A stretch of DNA of 64,000 nt, from positions 1 to 64,000 of the forward strand of contig JAWZDV010000054.1 of assembly GCA_034142505.1 (NCBI GenBank), written 5' to 3'. Shown here one piece after another: positions 51,260-59,136 of the stretch (the stretch's first letter is position 1; the number at the start of each line of letters is the position of its first letter). The notes beneath the pieces were generated by a model. It was not told where the DNA came from. It made no database searches and worked only from the letters and a program-made list of their open reading frames with translations. The DNA comes from Hungatella_A sp034142505. GTDB taxonomy: Bacteria; Bacillota; Clostridia; Lachnospirales; Lachnospiraceae. Position numbers and translations under genes: made by a program.

Positions 51260-51757
51260 GGGAGCGATCTTTTAGAATGTTACGCAGTAGAACCGCGATT
51301 TTGGCACTTTAAGCATAAAATATCGTCTTGGTGATTGTCACGTGCCGCAAGCCCTGTAAATCCAGGAATATTTCGCCCTTATGGCGTAACAAGGGCGCGA
51401 CTTTTCTTCTTGTGTCGGAAATGAGAAACGCCGCCTGTGTGGTGCAATATTCAATTTGTTGTGGTCTAATACTGATGCTCTGAGCTATACTGGTCTTATT
51501 CCGCAAGAGGCTAAATTATCATAGCAATGTCCTCAAATTTCCCAGGCAAGGCCTTTTAGTTCCCGATATTTTCTTAATAGTATCTGATATGGAAAACAGG
51601 ATACAGAAATAGAAATATAGTATAATAATTGATATATATAGTATTTGGAACGATGCGGAGATCTATAAATACAGAGCCCAGGATACAAAATGCGTGACAA
51701 ACCGTCGGAAGTTGGGTACAATGGATGGAGAAAGGGCTTTCAGAAGGGGTGAAGGTT
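51260..51757. other. Gene-free stretch before the LacI regulator
   Basis: No ORF with family features in 51260-51750. A 7-bp inverted repeat (CGCCCTT 51374-51380, AAGGGCG 51391-51397) and an A/T-rich part with TATAAT at 51621-51626, possibly the promoter of the lacI-type gene, are all I can point to. Confidence 0.4.
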
Positions 51758-52771
51758 ATGAATATCTATGATATTGCGGCGGAGGCGGGGACCTCGATTT
51801 CTACGGTGTCCAGGGTTTTGAATCATAAGGGGAATGTGAATCCCGAGATGCGGAAGAGAGTGGAAGAGGTATTGAAGAAATATGATTACAAACCCAGTGC
51901 GATTGCGCGGGGGATGGTGTCTAAGACGATGAAGAGCATCGCTATTCTGACCGTGGATGTGCGGGTGACTCATTACGCGCGGCAGATGTATGTGATTGAG
52001 CAGGAGTTTAGCAAGAATGGTTATAATGTTATGGTCTGCAACACGGGAGGCTCGATCACGGAGTGTGAGAAATATATTGAGATTTTATCGGAAAAACAGA
52101 TCGACGGGCTGGTACTGATTGGGTCGGTGTTTAACGAATTGATTGATTATCCTGAAATTACTGCGAAAATAAAGGACATCCCGGTGGTGGTCGCCAATGG
52201 CCGGGTGGCTTTGCCCAATTTTTATTCGGTACAAGTGGACGATACCAAAGGAATTCGTATGGCGGTGGATTATCTGTATGAGAAAGGCCATAGGAATATT
52301 TTGTATGCCTATGATATGGAGACCGACAGCGGCAAGGCGAAGAGGAGAGGCTTTTTGGAGGCAATGAAGCTGAGGGATATTCCCAAAGCGGAACGGTTTG
52401 TTGTGCCCTGTGAATATGGCCTGGAGGGTGGCAGGGCTGCTGTGGAGAGGATTCTTGAGACATTTGGGCCGGAGAAAACGGGAGGCGCTTGTGGGTTTAG
52501 CGGAATTGTGTGTGGGGAGGATATCACTGCCATTGGCATTATGAAAGGGCTGAAGCAGCACGGGATACGGGTGCCGGAGGATGTGGCGGTTACCGGCTGC
52601 AATAATTCCCCGGACTCTTTGATCTGTGAGCCGGAATTGACGACGCTTGACAATAAACCGGAACTTTTGGGAGAGTTGTGCGCCCAGCTTCTTGAGAAGC
52701 TGATCGAAGGGCAGGATTTTGCGGCGGATGTGGCAATTCAGCCGGATTTGGTGGTTCGAAGGACAACTTGA
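51758..52771 (+). CDS. LacI-family transcriptional regulator
   Basis: 337 aa. N-terminal LacI HTH (MNIYDIAAEAGTSISTVSRVLNHKGNVNPEMRKRVEEVLKKYDYKPSAIARGM) and periplasmic-binding-protein-like effector domain (IAILTVDVRVTHYARQMYVIEQEF ... DGLVLIGSVFNE ... VTGCNNSPDSLICEPELTTLDNKPELLGELCAQLLEKLI). Start ATG 51758 after GAAGGGGTGAAGG. A CAAACGTTTG palindrome, the usual LacI-family operator, lies 28 nt beyond its stop and immediately upstream of the promoter for the ABC-lar operon, so it probably represses that operon. Effector unknown. Confidence 0.9.
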   Translation: MNIYDIAAEAGTSISTVSRVLNHKGNVNPEMRKRVEEVLKKYDYKPSAIARGMVSKTMKSIAILTVDVRVTHYARQMYVIEQEFSKNGYNVMVCNTGGSITECEKYIEILSEKQIDGLVLIGSVFNELIDYPEITAKIKDIPVVVANGRVALPNFYSVQVDDTKGIRMAVDYLYEKGHRNILYAYDMETDSGKAKRRGFLEAMKLRDIPKAERFVVPCEYGLEGGRAAVERILETFGPEKTGGACGFSGIVCGEDITAIGIMKGLKQHGIRVPEDVAVTGCNNSPDSLICEPELTTLDNKPELLGELCAQLLEKLIEGQDFAADVAIQPDLVVRRTT

Positions 52772-52799
52772 TTGCAGGATTTACTAGAAACGATTTAGG

Positions 52800-52809
52800 C
52801 AAACGTTTG
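52800..52809. promoter_or_regulatory. LacI-family operator upstream of the ABC-lar operon
   Basis: CAAACGTTTG, a perfect palindrome with the central CG typical of LacI-family sites. A second partial copy (GACGTTTGACTG, 52824-52835) overlaps the -35 box, so two half-sites about 24 nt apart may bind cooperatively. Confidence 0.6.
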
Positions 52810-52821
52810 ATGAAAATGAAG

Positions 52822-52850
52822 TTGACGTTTGACTGAATATTGCGTATAAT
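52822..52850 (+). promoter_or_regulatory. Promoter of the ABC-lar operon
   Basis: -35 TTGACG (52822-52827), exactly 17 nt, -10 TATAAT (52845-52850): one of the strongest sigma-A matches in the window. The start of transcription should be near 52857, leaving a leader of about 270 nt. Confidence 0.75.
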
Positions 52851-52856
52851 TTTTCT

Positions 52857-53132
52857 TAACGGGTGACAGAAGTCCCTATGAATCGTGATTCGGATAAGAT
52901 TCGCAGAAAATATGTAAATGTATAGTATAAATATTGTATTATAAACAGCAATAATAATTATGAACGATAGAATAATAAAGAAATAATACCAGGAAGGTAT
53001 GCGGTGTTCTCAAGGAACGCTAACATACATTTCTGGTATTTTTATATGGAAAAACTGTGGCTGTGAGGGCATTTTACAGCTGCCAAATGTTAATTGAGAT
53101 GATGCATAAGACAAGATGGGAGAATGTGGAAC
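52857..53132 (+). other. Long 5' leader of the ABC-lar operon
   Basis: About 270 nt without a supported ORF. It contains small hairpins (GGG/CCC near 52861-52876; GAATCGTGATTC near 52879-52890), an A/T-rich segment and then the strong terminator-like hairpin at 52985-53046. The arrangement (promoter, structured leader, terminator, gene) suggests transcription attenuation or a riboswitch. I cannot match it to a known class. Confidence 0.45.
52985..53046 (+). terminator. Terminator-like hairpin in the operon leader
   Basis: A 17-bp stem with one mismatch: AATACCAGGAAGGTATG (52985-53001) pairs with CATACATTTCTGGTATT (53024-53040); the loop holds an inner GTTC/GAAC stem (53006-53009, 53015-53018). 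T5 follows. It would stop both lacI read-through and operon transcripts unless overcome. Confidence 0.75.
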
Positions 53133-54788
53133 GTGAAAAACAGAAAATTATGTTGTGCCGCAGTTGCAGCGGCTATGGTGGTATTGGCTGCCGGATGTGG
53201 AAATAGAGCAAATCAGGCGGAGAATGTGACCGGTAACGTGGAGGAAGGACCGACAGCATCGACGGTGGAAGGGACCGGTGGAGCAGAGGAAAACAGGGAT
53301 GATGTCATTGTTGTCATGGGACCGACCTCGGAGCCGGAAGCCGGATTTGATCCCGCGTATGGCTGGGGAGCGGGTGAGCATGTTCATGAACCTTTGATCC
53401 AGAGTACGTTGACGGTAACCACCCCTGATTTAAAGATTGATTATGATCTGGCTGCCGATATGAAAGCCAGTGACGACGGGATGACCTGGACGGTAAAAAT
53501 CCGTGATGATGTGAAATTTTCCGATGGTGAGAAACTTTCGGCGGCGGATGTGGCATTTACATATAACACCTTGAGGGACACCAGTTCTGTTAACGATTTC
53601 ACAATGTTGAAAGAGGCCGTGGCCGTGGATGAGACCACCGTTGAGTTCCATATGAACCGTCCATATTCAATTTGGCCGTATACCATGGCAATTGTAGGGA
53701 TTGTTCCGGAACATGCTTATGGTCCCGGGTATGGAGAGAATCCTGTTGGTTCGGGCCGTTATCTATTGAAACAATGGGATAAGGGGCAGCAGGTGATTCT
53801 GGAGGCGAATCCCGATTATTACGGCGAGGCGCCGAAGATGAAGAAGGTGACGATCCTGTTTATGGATGAGGACGCGGCATTTGCGGCTGTTCAGTCGGGG
53901 CAGGTGGATTTGACTTATACTGCGGCTTCTTATTCCGACCAGACCGTAGCGGGGTTTGATCTGCTGGCGTTTGAAACGGTGGACAACCGTGGGTTTAACC
54001 TTCCGGCCACGGCATTGTCTGACCGCTCCGGCATGAGGGTTGGAAATGACTTCACCTCCGATGTTCTGGTCCGGAGAGCAATCAACGTGGCAATCAACAG
54101 AGATGAGATGATTGACCATATCTTAAACGGTTATGGAAGTCCGGCATACAGTGTCTGTGATAAGATGCCGTGGTACAACAGCAGTGCCAAAACGGAGTAT
54201 GACCCAGAGCAGGCGGCAGCTCTTCTGGATGAGGCGGGGTGGCTGGCCGGAACGGACGGAATTCGGGAGAAGGATGGAAAACGGGCGGAATTTGCGTTAA
54301 TGTATCCCGCCAGTGACTCGGTCCGGCAGGCGCTTGCGGCGGATGCGGCTAATCAGCTGAAAAAGGTTGGTATCCATGTGAAAGCGGAGGGGGTTGGCTG
54401 GGATGAAGCCTATGACAGGGCGCAGTCGGAACCATTGATGTGGGGCTGGGGGGCGCACACGCCTATGGAATTGTATAATATTTATCACACCATGAAGGAT
54501 ACGGGGCTGGCTGAATATTCTCCTTATGCCAATCAAACAGTGGACCGGTATATGGATGAAGCGCTTGTAAACACCGATCTGGAGGAGTCCTATGAGCTTT
54601 GGAAGAAGGCCCAGTGGGACGGCGAAACGGGAATCACGCAGGAAGGCGATATTCCATGGATCTGGCTGGTGAATATTGATCACCTTTACTGGGCAAGGAA
54701 TGGTTTGAAGGTGGCGGAGCAGAAGCTTCATCCTCATGGACACGGGTGGTCGATTGTCAATAATGTAGATCAGTGGAGTTGGAATTAA
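53133..54788 (+). CDS. ABC importer solute-binding lipoprotein, NikA/OppA family
   Basis: About 551 aa. Lipoprotein signal with lipobox VLAAGC, then an Asn/Glu/Gly-rich tether and the SBP_bac_5 domain (DDGMTWTVKIRDDVKFSDGEKLSAADVAFTYNTL, LVRRAINVAINRDEMIDHILNGYG). Ends LHPHGHGWSIVNNVDQWSWN with a His-rich HPHGHG motif that might contact metal. GGGAG at 53118-53122 fits GTG 53133 (10 nt) better than ATG 53124 (1 nt); either gives a valid signal peptide. Given larB, larC and larE at the end of the same run of genes, nickel or a nickel chelate is a likely ligand; a peptide is the alternative. Confidence 0.82.
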   Translation: MKNRKLCCAAVAAAMVVLAAGCGNRANQAENVTGNVEEGPTASTVEGTGGAEENRDDVIVVMGPTSEPEAGFDPAYGWGAGEHVHEPLIQSTLTVTTPDLKIDYDLAADMKASDDGMTWTVKIRDDVKFSDGEKLSAADVAFTYNTLRDTSSVNDFTMLKEAVAVDETTVEFHMNRPYSIWPYTMAIVGIVPEHAYGPGYGENPVGSGRYLLKQWDKGQQVILEANPDYYGEAPKMKKVTILFMDEDAAFAAVQSGQVDLTYTAASYSDQTVAGFDLLAFETVDNRGFNLPATALSDRSGMRVGNDFTSDVLVRRAINVAINRDEMIDHILNGYGSPAYSVCDKMPWYNSSAKTEYDPEQAAALLDEAGWLAGTDGIREKDGKRAEFALMYPASDSVRQALAADAANQLKKVGIHVKAEGVGWDEAYDRAQSEPLMWGWGAHTPMELYNIYHTMKDTGLAEYSPYANQTVDRYMDEALVNTDLEESYELWKKAQWDGETGITQEGDIPWIWLVNIDHLYWARNGLKVAEQKLHPHGHGWSIVNNVDQWSWN

Positions 54789-54791
54789 AGA

Positions 54792-55784
54792 ATGAAAAAT
54801 ATGGGATGGTTTGTCGCTAAAAATTTCATACGGATGGCAATTCTCCTGGTACTGGTGAGTATGGCTGCCTTTTTTCTGGTGGAAATATCTCCGCTGGACC
54901 CGCTTCAGACCAATGTAGGCCAGGCGGCGATTGGAAGTATGAGCCAGGAGCAGGTGGAGAAACTGCGGGAATACTGGGGAGTCGGTGTTCCTGCCACGAA
55001 GAGGTTTTTTGCCTGGGCCGGTGATTTTATCCGGGGAGATATGGGAACTTCTCTGTTGTACCGCCAGCCGGTTTCCCATGTAATAGGAGTGAAATTGTTG
55101 AATTCCCTCTGGCTGATGGCGTCGGCCTGGATTTTGTCCGGCGTGGTGGGGCTGGGGCTTGGAATTGCAGCAGGTGTTAAGAAAGGCAGAATGACGGATA
55201 AAGTCATATCTGCCTATGCGCTTATCACGGCAAGTACGCCGGCGTTTTGGCTGGCGCTGGTATTGCTGATGGTGTTTGCGGTGTGGCTGAAAGTGCTGCC
55301 GATTGGTCTCAGTGTTCCTATTGGGGTGGAAGCTTCGGGGGTTACTGTTGGAGACAGGATTGTTCATGCTATATTACCGGCTGTGACATTGTCAATTACA
55401 GGGATTTCCAATATCGCTATGCATACCAGGGAAAAGATGATTGAGGTGATGGAAAGCGATTATGTGCTGTTTGCAAAGGCGAGAGGGGAAACGACGGGAA
55501 GTATTATATGGCGTCACGGGATCAGAAATATAATTCTTCCCGCTATGACGCTGCAGTTTGCCTCGGTTAGTGAGATCTTTGGCGGTTCGGTGCTGGTGGA
55601 GCAGGTATTTTCTTATCCGGGACTGGGACAGGCGGCGGTGACTGCGGGTCTTGGCGGTGACGTGCCGGTGCTGCTGGGAATTACGGTTATCAGCGCGGCA
55701 ATTGTGTTTATGGGAAATTTGACGGCGAATGTGCTGTATGGGGCATTGGACCCGAGAATCCGAAGAGGGAGGAGGCGGGGATGA
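54792..55784 (+). CDS. ABC importer permease, NikB/DppB type
   Basis: 330 aa, six helices. VEKLREYWGVGVPATKRFFAWAGDFIRGDMGTSLLYRQPV is the DppB/NikB external loop, and SDYVLFAKARGETTGSIIWRHGIRNIILPAMTLQ the EAA loop. Three bases separate it from the binding-protein stop. The stop is ATGA, overlapping a mini-ORF. Confidence 0.9.
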   Translation: MKNMGWFVAKNFIRMAILLVLVSMAAFFLVEISPLDPLQTNVGQAAIGSMSQEQVEKLREYWGVGVPATKRFFAWAGDFIRGDMGTSLLYRQPVSHVIGVKLLNSLWLMASAWILSGVVGLGLGIAAGVKKGRMTDKVISAYALITASTPAFWLALVLLMVFAVWLKVLPIGLSVPIGVEASGVTVGDRIVHAILPAVTLSITGISNIAMHTREKMIEVMESDYVLFAKARGETTGSIIWRHGIRNIILPAMTLQFASVSEIFGGSVLVEQVFSYPGLGQAAVTAGLGGDVPVLLGITVISAAIVFMGNLTANVLYGALDPRIRRGRRRG

Positions 55785-55825
55785 TTGGTTTCGGTGCAGT
55801 ACAAAGAGGAAGGAAACGGGAATGA
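55781..55825 (+). CDS. Mini-ORF 1 in the permease spacer (14 codons)
   Basis: MIGFGAVQRGRKRE then TGA. Its ATG overlaps the upstream permease stop (ATGA) and its stop overlaps the ATG of mini-ORF 2 (ATGA). It lies in the first of three ~41-bp repeat units, which has AGAGGAAGG as ribosome site for the next frame. Probably a translational-coupling device rather than a functional peptide. Confidence 0.45.
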   Translation: MIGFGAVQRGRKRE

Positions 55826-55904
55826 TTAGTTTCGGTGCAGTGCGAAGAGGAGGAATAACGGGGCGGGGTGGATTACCTGTGGTGCGTAAAGGAGGGATTC
55901 GGGC
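55781..55904 (+). repeat. Three degenerate ~41-bp tandem repeats between permease genes
   Basis: Units start near 55777, 55819 and 55861. Units 1 and 2 share the stretch GGTTTCGGTGCAGT/AGTTTCGGTGCAGT then AAAGAGGAAGG or GAAGAGGAGG; unit 3 keeps GGTGCGTAAAGGAGG. Each ends in a purine-rich Shine-Dalgarno sequence. It looks like duplication of the translation-initiation region of the downstream permease. Confidence 0.7.
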
Positions 55905-55908
55905 ATGA
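55822..55908 (+). CDS. Mini-ORF 2 in the permease spacer (28 codons)
   Basis: MISFGAVRRGGITGRGGLPV then eight more residues (VRKGGIRA) and TGA at 55906-55908, overlapping the ATG of permease 2 (55905) by ATGA. It shares its first residues with mini-ORF 1. The chain permease 1, ORF 1, ORF 2, permease 2 is linked by three ATGA overlaps. Confidence 0.5.
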   Translation: MISFGAVRRGGITGRGGLPVVRKGGIRA

Positions 55909-56738
55909 GAGGATTGGGCAGATGGAACAGGCGCCAATCGATGGTGTGCCTGATGATTGTATCGGCGGTGGTTCTGGCGGGAATCACGGTGGCGGGGGGA
56001 TTGCTGGGAGAAGAGGCCATGGTGACTGATTTTTCCAGAAAGAATTTGACGCCGTGTCTGCGTTATCCCTTTGGAACGGACTGGATGGGACGGGATATGT
56101 TTGTGAGAACGCTGACGGGGCTTTCTTTGAGTATCCGGCTGGGGCTGTTGACGGCGGCGGTTAGTTCGGTGATTGCGTTTTTTATGGGAATTGGGGCGGC
56201 GTCCCTGGGACGCGTGGCGGACGGACTGATTGGAGGACTGATTGATCTTGTGATGGGAATTCCGCATATTTTGCTGCTGGTGCTAATCTCATTTGCGGTG
56301 GGGAAAGGTTTCTGGGGGGTGGTGATTGGTATTTCGCTGACCCACTGGACGTCGCTTGCCAGGCTTTTGCGGGGAGAGGTCCTGCAGCTGAAGGAGAGCC
56401 AGTACATTCAGGTGGCGGAGAAACTGGGGATGGGGCGTTTTCGGATTGCGATGAAGCAAATGACGCCGCATTTGATTCCGCAGCTGTTTGTGGGATTGAT
56501 TCTGCTGTTTCCCCATGCGATCCTGCATGAGGCCAGCATTACATTTCTGGGATTTGGGCTTTCGCCGGAGCAGCCGGCTATTGGGGTGATTCTCTCGGAG
56601 AGTATGAAATACCTGGCTATGGGAAGATGGTGGCTGGCACTGTTTCCGGGACTTTTGCTGGTGCTGGTGGTGGTGATGTTTCATGTGCTGGGAGATACGC
56701 TGAGCAGGTTGATTGATCCGAAGCAGGCGCATATGTAA
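55905..56738 (+). CDS. ABC importer permease, NikC/DppC type
   Basis: 277 aa. RYPFGTDWMGRDMFVRTLTG is the GTDxxGRD signature of the DppC/NikC class, and ESQYIQVAEKLGMGRFRIAMKQMTPHLIPQL the EAA loop. AAAGGAGGG 8 nt upstream belongs to repeat unit 3. Shorter N-terminus than the OppC-like protein of the other importer in this window. Confidence 0.9.
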   Translation: MRGLGRWNRRQSMVCLMIVSAVVLAGITVAGGLLGEEAMVTDFSRKNLTPCLRYPFGTDWMGRDMFVRTLTGLSLSIRLGLLTAAVSSVIAFFMGIGAASLGRVADGLIGGLIDLVMGIPHILLLVLISFAVGKGFWGVVIGISLTHWTSLARLLRGEVLQLKESQYIQVAEKLGMGRFRIAMKQMTPHLIPQLFVGLILLFPHAILHEASITFLGFGLSPEQPAIGVILSESMKYLAMGRWWLALFPGLLLVLVVVMFHVLGDTLSRLIDPKQAHM

Positions 56739-56821
56739 TAGTCTCGGATAAGATGTTGACGGCAGGGCGGCGGAAAGCGGTGGTTGCGGGAAAGACGGCG
56801 AAAGGCACGGAGGAATAGGTG

Positions 56822-57751
56822 ATGAATGAGAAAAAAACGGTGCTGTCGGTGAAACATCTGACGGTATCATTTACCCAGTATGAGCGGGGGCTTCGGCAGG
56901 TGAGTTTTGCGGCGATCCGGGATTTGAGTTTACAGGTCCATGAAGGGGAAATGGTGGCCGTGGTGGGGTCCAGTGGTTCGGGGAAAAGTCTGCTGGCCCA
57001 TGCGGTGATGGGGATTTTGCCATATAATGCTTCCTGGGGCGGGGAGATATCCTACTATGGGGAAACTCTTACACCGAAACGGTTGAAGGCTCTCCGGGGA
57101 CATGAAATTGTTCTGGTGCCTCAGAGCGTGTCTTATCTGGACCCGTTAATGAAAGCCGGGGCGCAGGTACGTGGTGGAAGACGGGATGAGGAGAGCCGGA
57201 AGAGGTGCAGGGAAGTGCTGGGCCGTTATGGACTGGGGGAAGAAACGGAAAAGCTGTATCCATTTGAACTTTCCGGTGGTATGATAAGAAGAGTTCTGAT
57301 TTCCACGGCCGTGATGGAGAAACCGAAGCTTGTGATCGCGGATGAGCCGACGCCTGGGCTTCATCTTGAGGCGGCGAAGAGAGTGCTGTCTCATTTTAGG
57401 GAAATTGCAGATGAGGGGGCGGGAGTGCTTCTGATTACCCATGACCTGGAACTGGCGCTGGAGACGGCGGATAGAATTGTGGTTTTTTATGCGGGGACGA
57501 ATGTGGAAGAGGCGGGGAGAGATGATTTTGGGGAAATAAGTTCGCTTCGGCATCCCTATACGAAAGCGCTGTACCGGGCAATGCCGCAGCATGGGTTTGA
57601 GGCGGTGGCGGGAACACAGCCATTTAGCCGGAACATGCCGGAAGGGTGTCCCTATGGGCCTCGGTGTGAATGGTGTGAGGCGGAATGTCGAAAAGAGGTG
57701 GAGTACCGGAGCCTTCGGGGCGGAATGGTGAGATGCCGGAGGGCGACATGA
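56822..57751 (+). CDS. ABC importer ATPase, NikD/DppD type
   Basis: 309 aa. Walker A GSSGSGKSL, Q-loop LVPQSVSYLDPL, signature LSGGMIRRVLISTA, Walker B LVIADEPTPGLH, H-loop LITHDLE, and a C-terminal cysteine cluster (CPYGPRCEWCEAEC). Start ATG 56822 follows GGAGGAATAG; a GTG one codon earlier is possible. 83 nt after the permease with no gene between. Confidence 0.88.
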   Translation: MNEKKTVLSVKHLTVSFTQYERGLRQVSFAAIRDLSLQVHEGEMVAVVGSSGSGKSLLAHAVMGILPYNASWGGEISYYGETLTPKRLKALRGHEIVLVPQSVSYLDPLMKAGAQVRGGRRDEESRKRCREVLGRYGLGEETEKLYPFELSGGMIRRVLISTAVMEKPKLVIADEPTPGLHLEAAKRVLSHFREIADEGAGVLLITHDLELALETADRIVVFYAGTNVEEAGRDDFGEISSLRHPYTKALYRAMPQHGFEAVAGTQPFSRNMPEGCPYGPRCEWCEAECRKEVEYRSLRGGMVRCRRAT

Positions 57752-57776
57752 GAGCATCTGCGGAATGGAGGAAATC

Positions 57777-58388
57777 ATGAGACTGGAAGCGAAAAACCTT
57801 TCATTTCAATATGATAATGGAAACCGGAAAATATTAAATCATTTAAATCTGGTTCTGGATGGATCGGAGCGGCTGGGGCTTACGGCGCCAAGTGGCTTTG
57901 GAAAAACTACCTGCTGTAAGATATTGGCCGGCTATATGAAACCGGATCAGGGAAATGTTTTGCTTGACGGGGTGCCGCTGGCCTCTTATAAAGGTTACTG
58001 CCCGGTTCAAATGGTGTGGCAGCATCCGGAGTTATCGGTGAATCCGAGGCTTAGGATGAGAGAGGTTTTGAAGGAAGGCGATAAGCTGGAACAGAGAATT
58101 GTGGACGGGCTGGGAATTGAGAAGAATTGGCTGGACCGGTATCCGGGGGAACTTTCCGGCGGAGAACTCCAGAGATTTTGTATTGCCAGAGCGTTGGGAG
58201 AGAGAACGAAGTTTCTGCTGGCAGATGAGATCAGCACAATGCTGGACTTGATTACTCAGAGCCAAATATGGAATTTTTTAATAGAGGAGACGGAGAAGCG
58301 GGAGATTGGACTTCTGGTGGTAAGTCATTCGGAGGAGTTGTTGAAGCGGGTGTGTACGAGGATACAGGCCTTGAGAGAGGAGAAATGA
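57777..58388 (+). CDS. ABC importer ATPase, NikE/DppF type (short form)
   Basis: 203 aa, shorter than usual for OppF (about 320) because the C-terminal oligopeptide extension is absent, as in NikE. Walker A APSGFGKTT, signature LSGGELQRFCIARA, Walker B FLLADEISTMLD, H-loop VSHSEE. Starts at ATG 57777 behind GGAGG; the upstream in-frame ATG at 57765 precedes that site. Overlaps larB start candidates by ATGA. Confidence 0.85.
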   Translation: MRLEAKNLSFQYDNGNRKILNHLNLVLDGSERLGLTAPSGFGKTTCCKILAGYMKPDQGNVLLDGVPLASYKGYCPVQMVWQHPELSVNPRLRMREVLKEGDKLEQRIVDGLGIEKNWLDRYPGELSGGELQRFCIARALGERTKFLLADEISTMLDLITQSQIWNFLIEETEKREIGLLVVSHSEELLKRVCTRIQALREEK

Positions 58389-58390
58389 CA

Positions 58391-59134
58391 ATGGATGTGA
58401 GAGTGCTTTTGGAGCAGGTGCGTGGTGGAGAAATGTCGATTGAGGAAGCGGAGAAGGTGTTTAAGGATCTTCCTTATGAGGACCTTGGGTATGCGAAGCT
58501 GGACCATCATCGGAAGCTGCGGTCCGGGTTTGGGGAGACGGTGTTTTGCCAGGGGAAGCCGGATGATTATCTGGCGGAGATTTACCTGAGCTTTTATCAT
58601 AGAGACGGGGAGGTGCTGGGGACCAGGGCGTCGGTGGAGCAGTATGAACTGGTGAAAAAGCTGGTGCCGGAGGTGGTTTATGATCCGATCTCCAGGATTT
58701 TGAAGGTGGAGAAAGCGGGGAAAGAGAGAAGCGGGCTTGTTGCGGTCTGTACGGGTGGAACCGCGGATATTCCGGTGGCGGAAGAGGCGGCTCAGACGGC
58801 GGAGTATTTTGGATGTGCGGTGGACCGGATTTATGATGTGGGGGTAGCGGGAATTCATCGGCTGCTTTCCCAGCGGGACCGGCTGATGAATGCGAACTGT
58901 ATTGTGGCGGTGGCCGGGATGGAAGGGGCGCTGGGGACCGTGGTGGCAGGTCTGGTGGACTGCCCGGTGGTGGCGGTGCCAACCTCCGTGGGATATGGAG
59001 CCAGTTTTCATGGGTTATCGGCCCTCTTGACAATGTTGAATTCCTGTGCGAACGGGATTTCTGTTGTTAATATTGATAATGGATATGGCGCCGGGTATCT
59101 GGCGACACAAATAAATCGATTGGCGGTGAAATAA
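58391..59134 (+). CDS. Nickel-pincer cofactor biosynthesis protein LarB
   Basis: 247 aa. N-terminal region (MDVRVLLEQVRGGEMSIEEAEKVFKDLPYEDLGYAKLDHHRKLRSGFGETVFCQGK) is characteristic of LarB, followed by a PurE-like (AIR carboxylase) domain: VAVCTGGTADIPVAEEAAQTAEYFG, VAGIHRLLS, CIVAVAGMEGALGTVVAGLVDCPVVAVPTSVGYGASFHG. LarB carboxylates nicotinic acid adenine dinucleotide C5 and releases AMP, the first step of NPN cofactor synthesis. ATG 58391 (8 nt from AGGAG) preferred over ATG 58385, which overlaps the ATPase stop. Confidence 0.92.
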   Translation: MDVRVLLEQVRGGEMSIEEAEKVFKDLPYEDLGYAKLDHHRKLRSGFGETVFCQGKPDDYLAEIYLSFYHRDGEVLGTRASVEQYELVKKLVPEVVYDPISRILKVEKAGKERSGLVAVCTGGTADIPVAEEAAQTAEYFGCAVDRIYDVGVAGIHRLLSQRDRLMNANCIVAVAGMEGALGTVVAGLVDCPVVAVPTSVGYGASFHGLSALLTMLNSCANGISVVNIDNGYGAGYLATQINRLAVK

Positions 59135-59136
59135 TT

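Noticed and set aside
51374..51397. Integron attC-like or recombination site
   Set aside because: Only a 7-bp inverted repeat without an R box, R' box or integrase nearby.
58325..59033. Long minus-strand ORFs opposite larB
   Set aside because: Pro/His/Arg-rich shadows of a G-rich coding strand; the plus strand encodes conserved LarB motifs.
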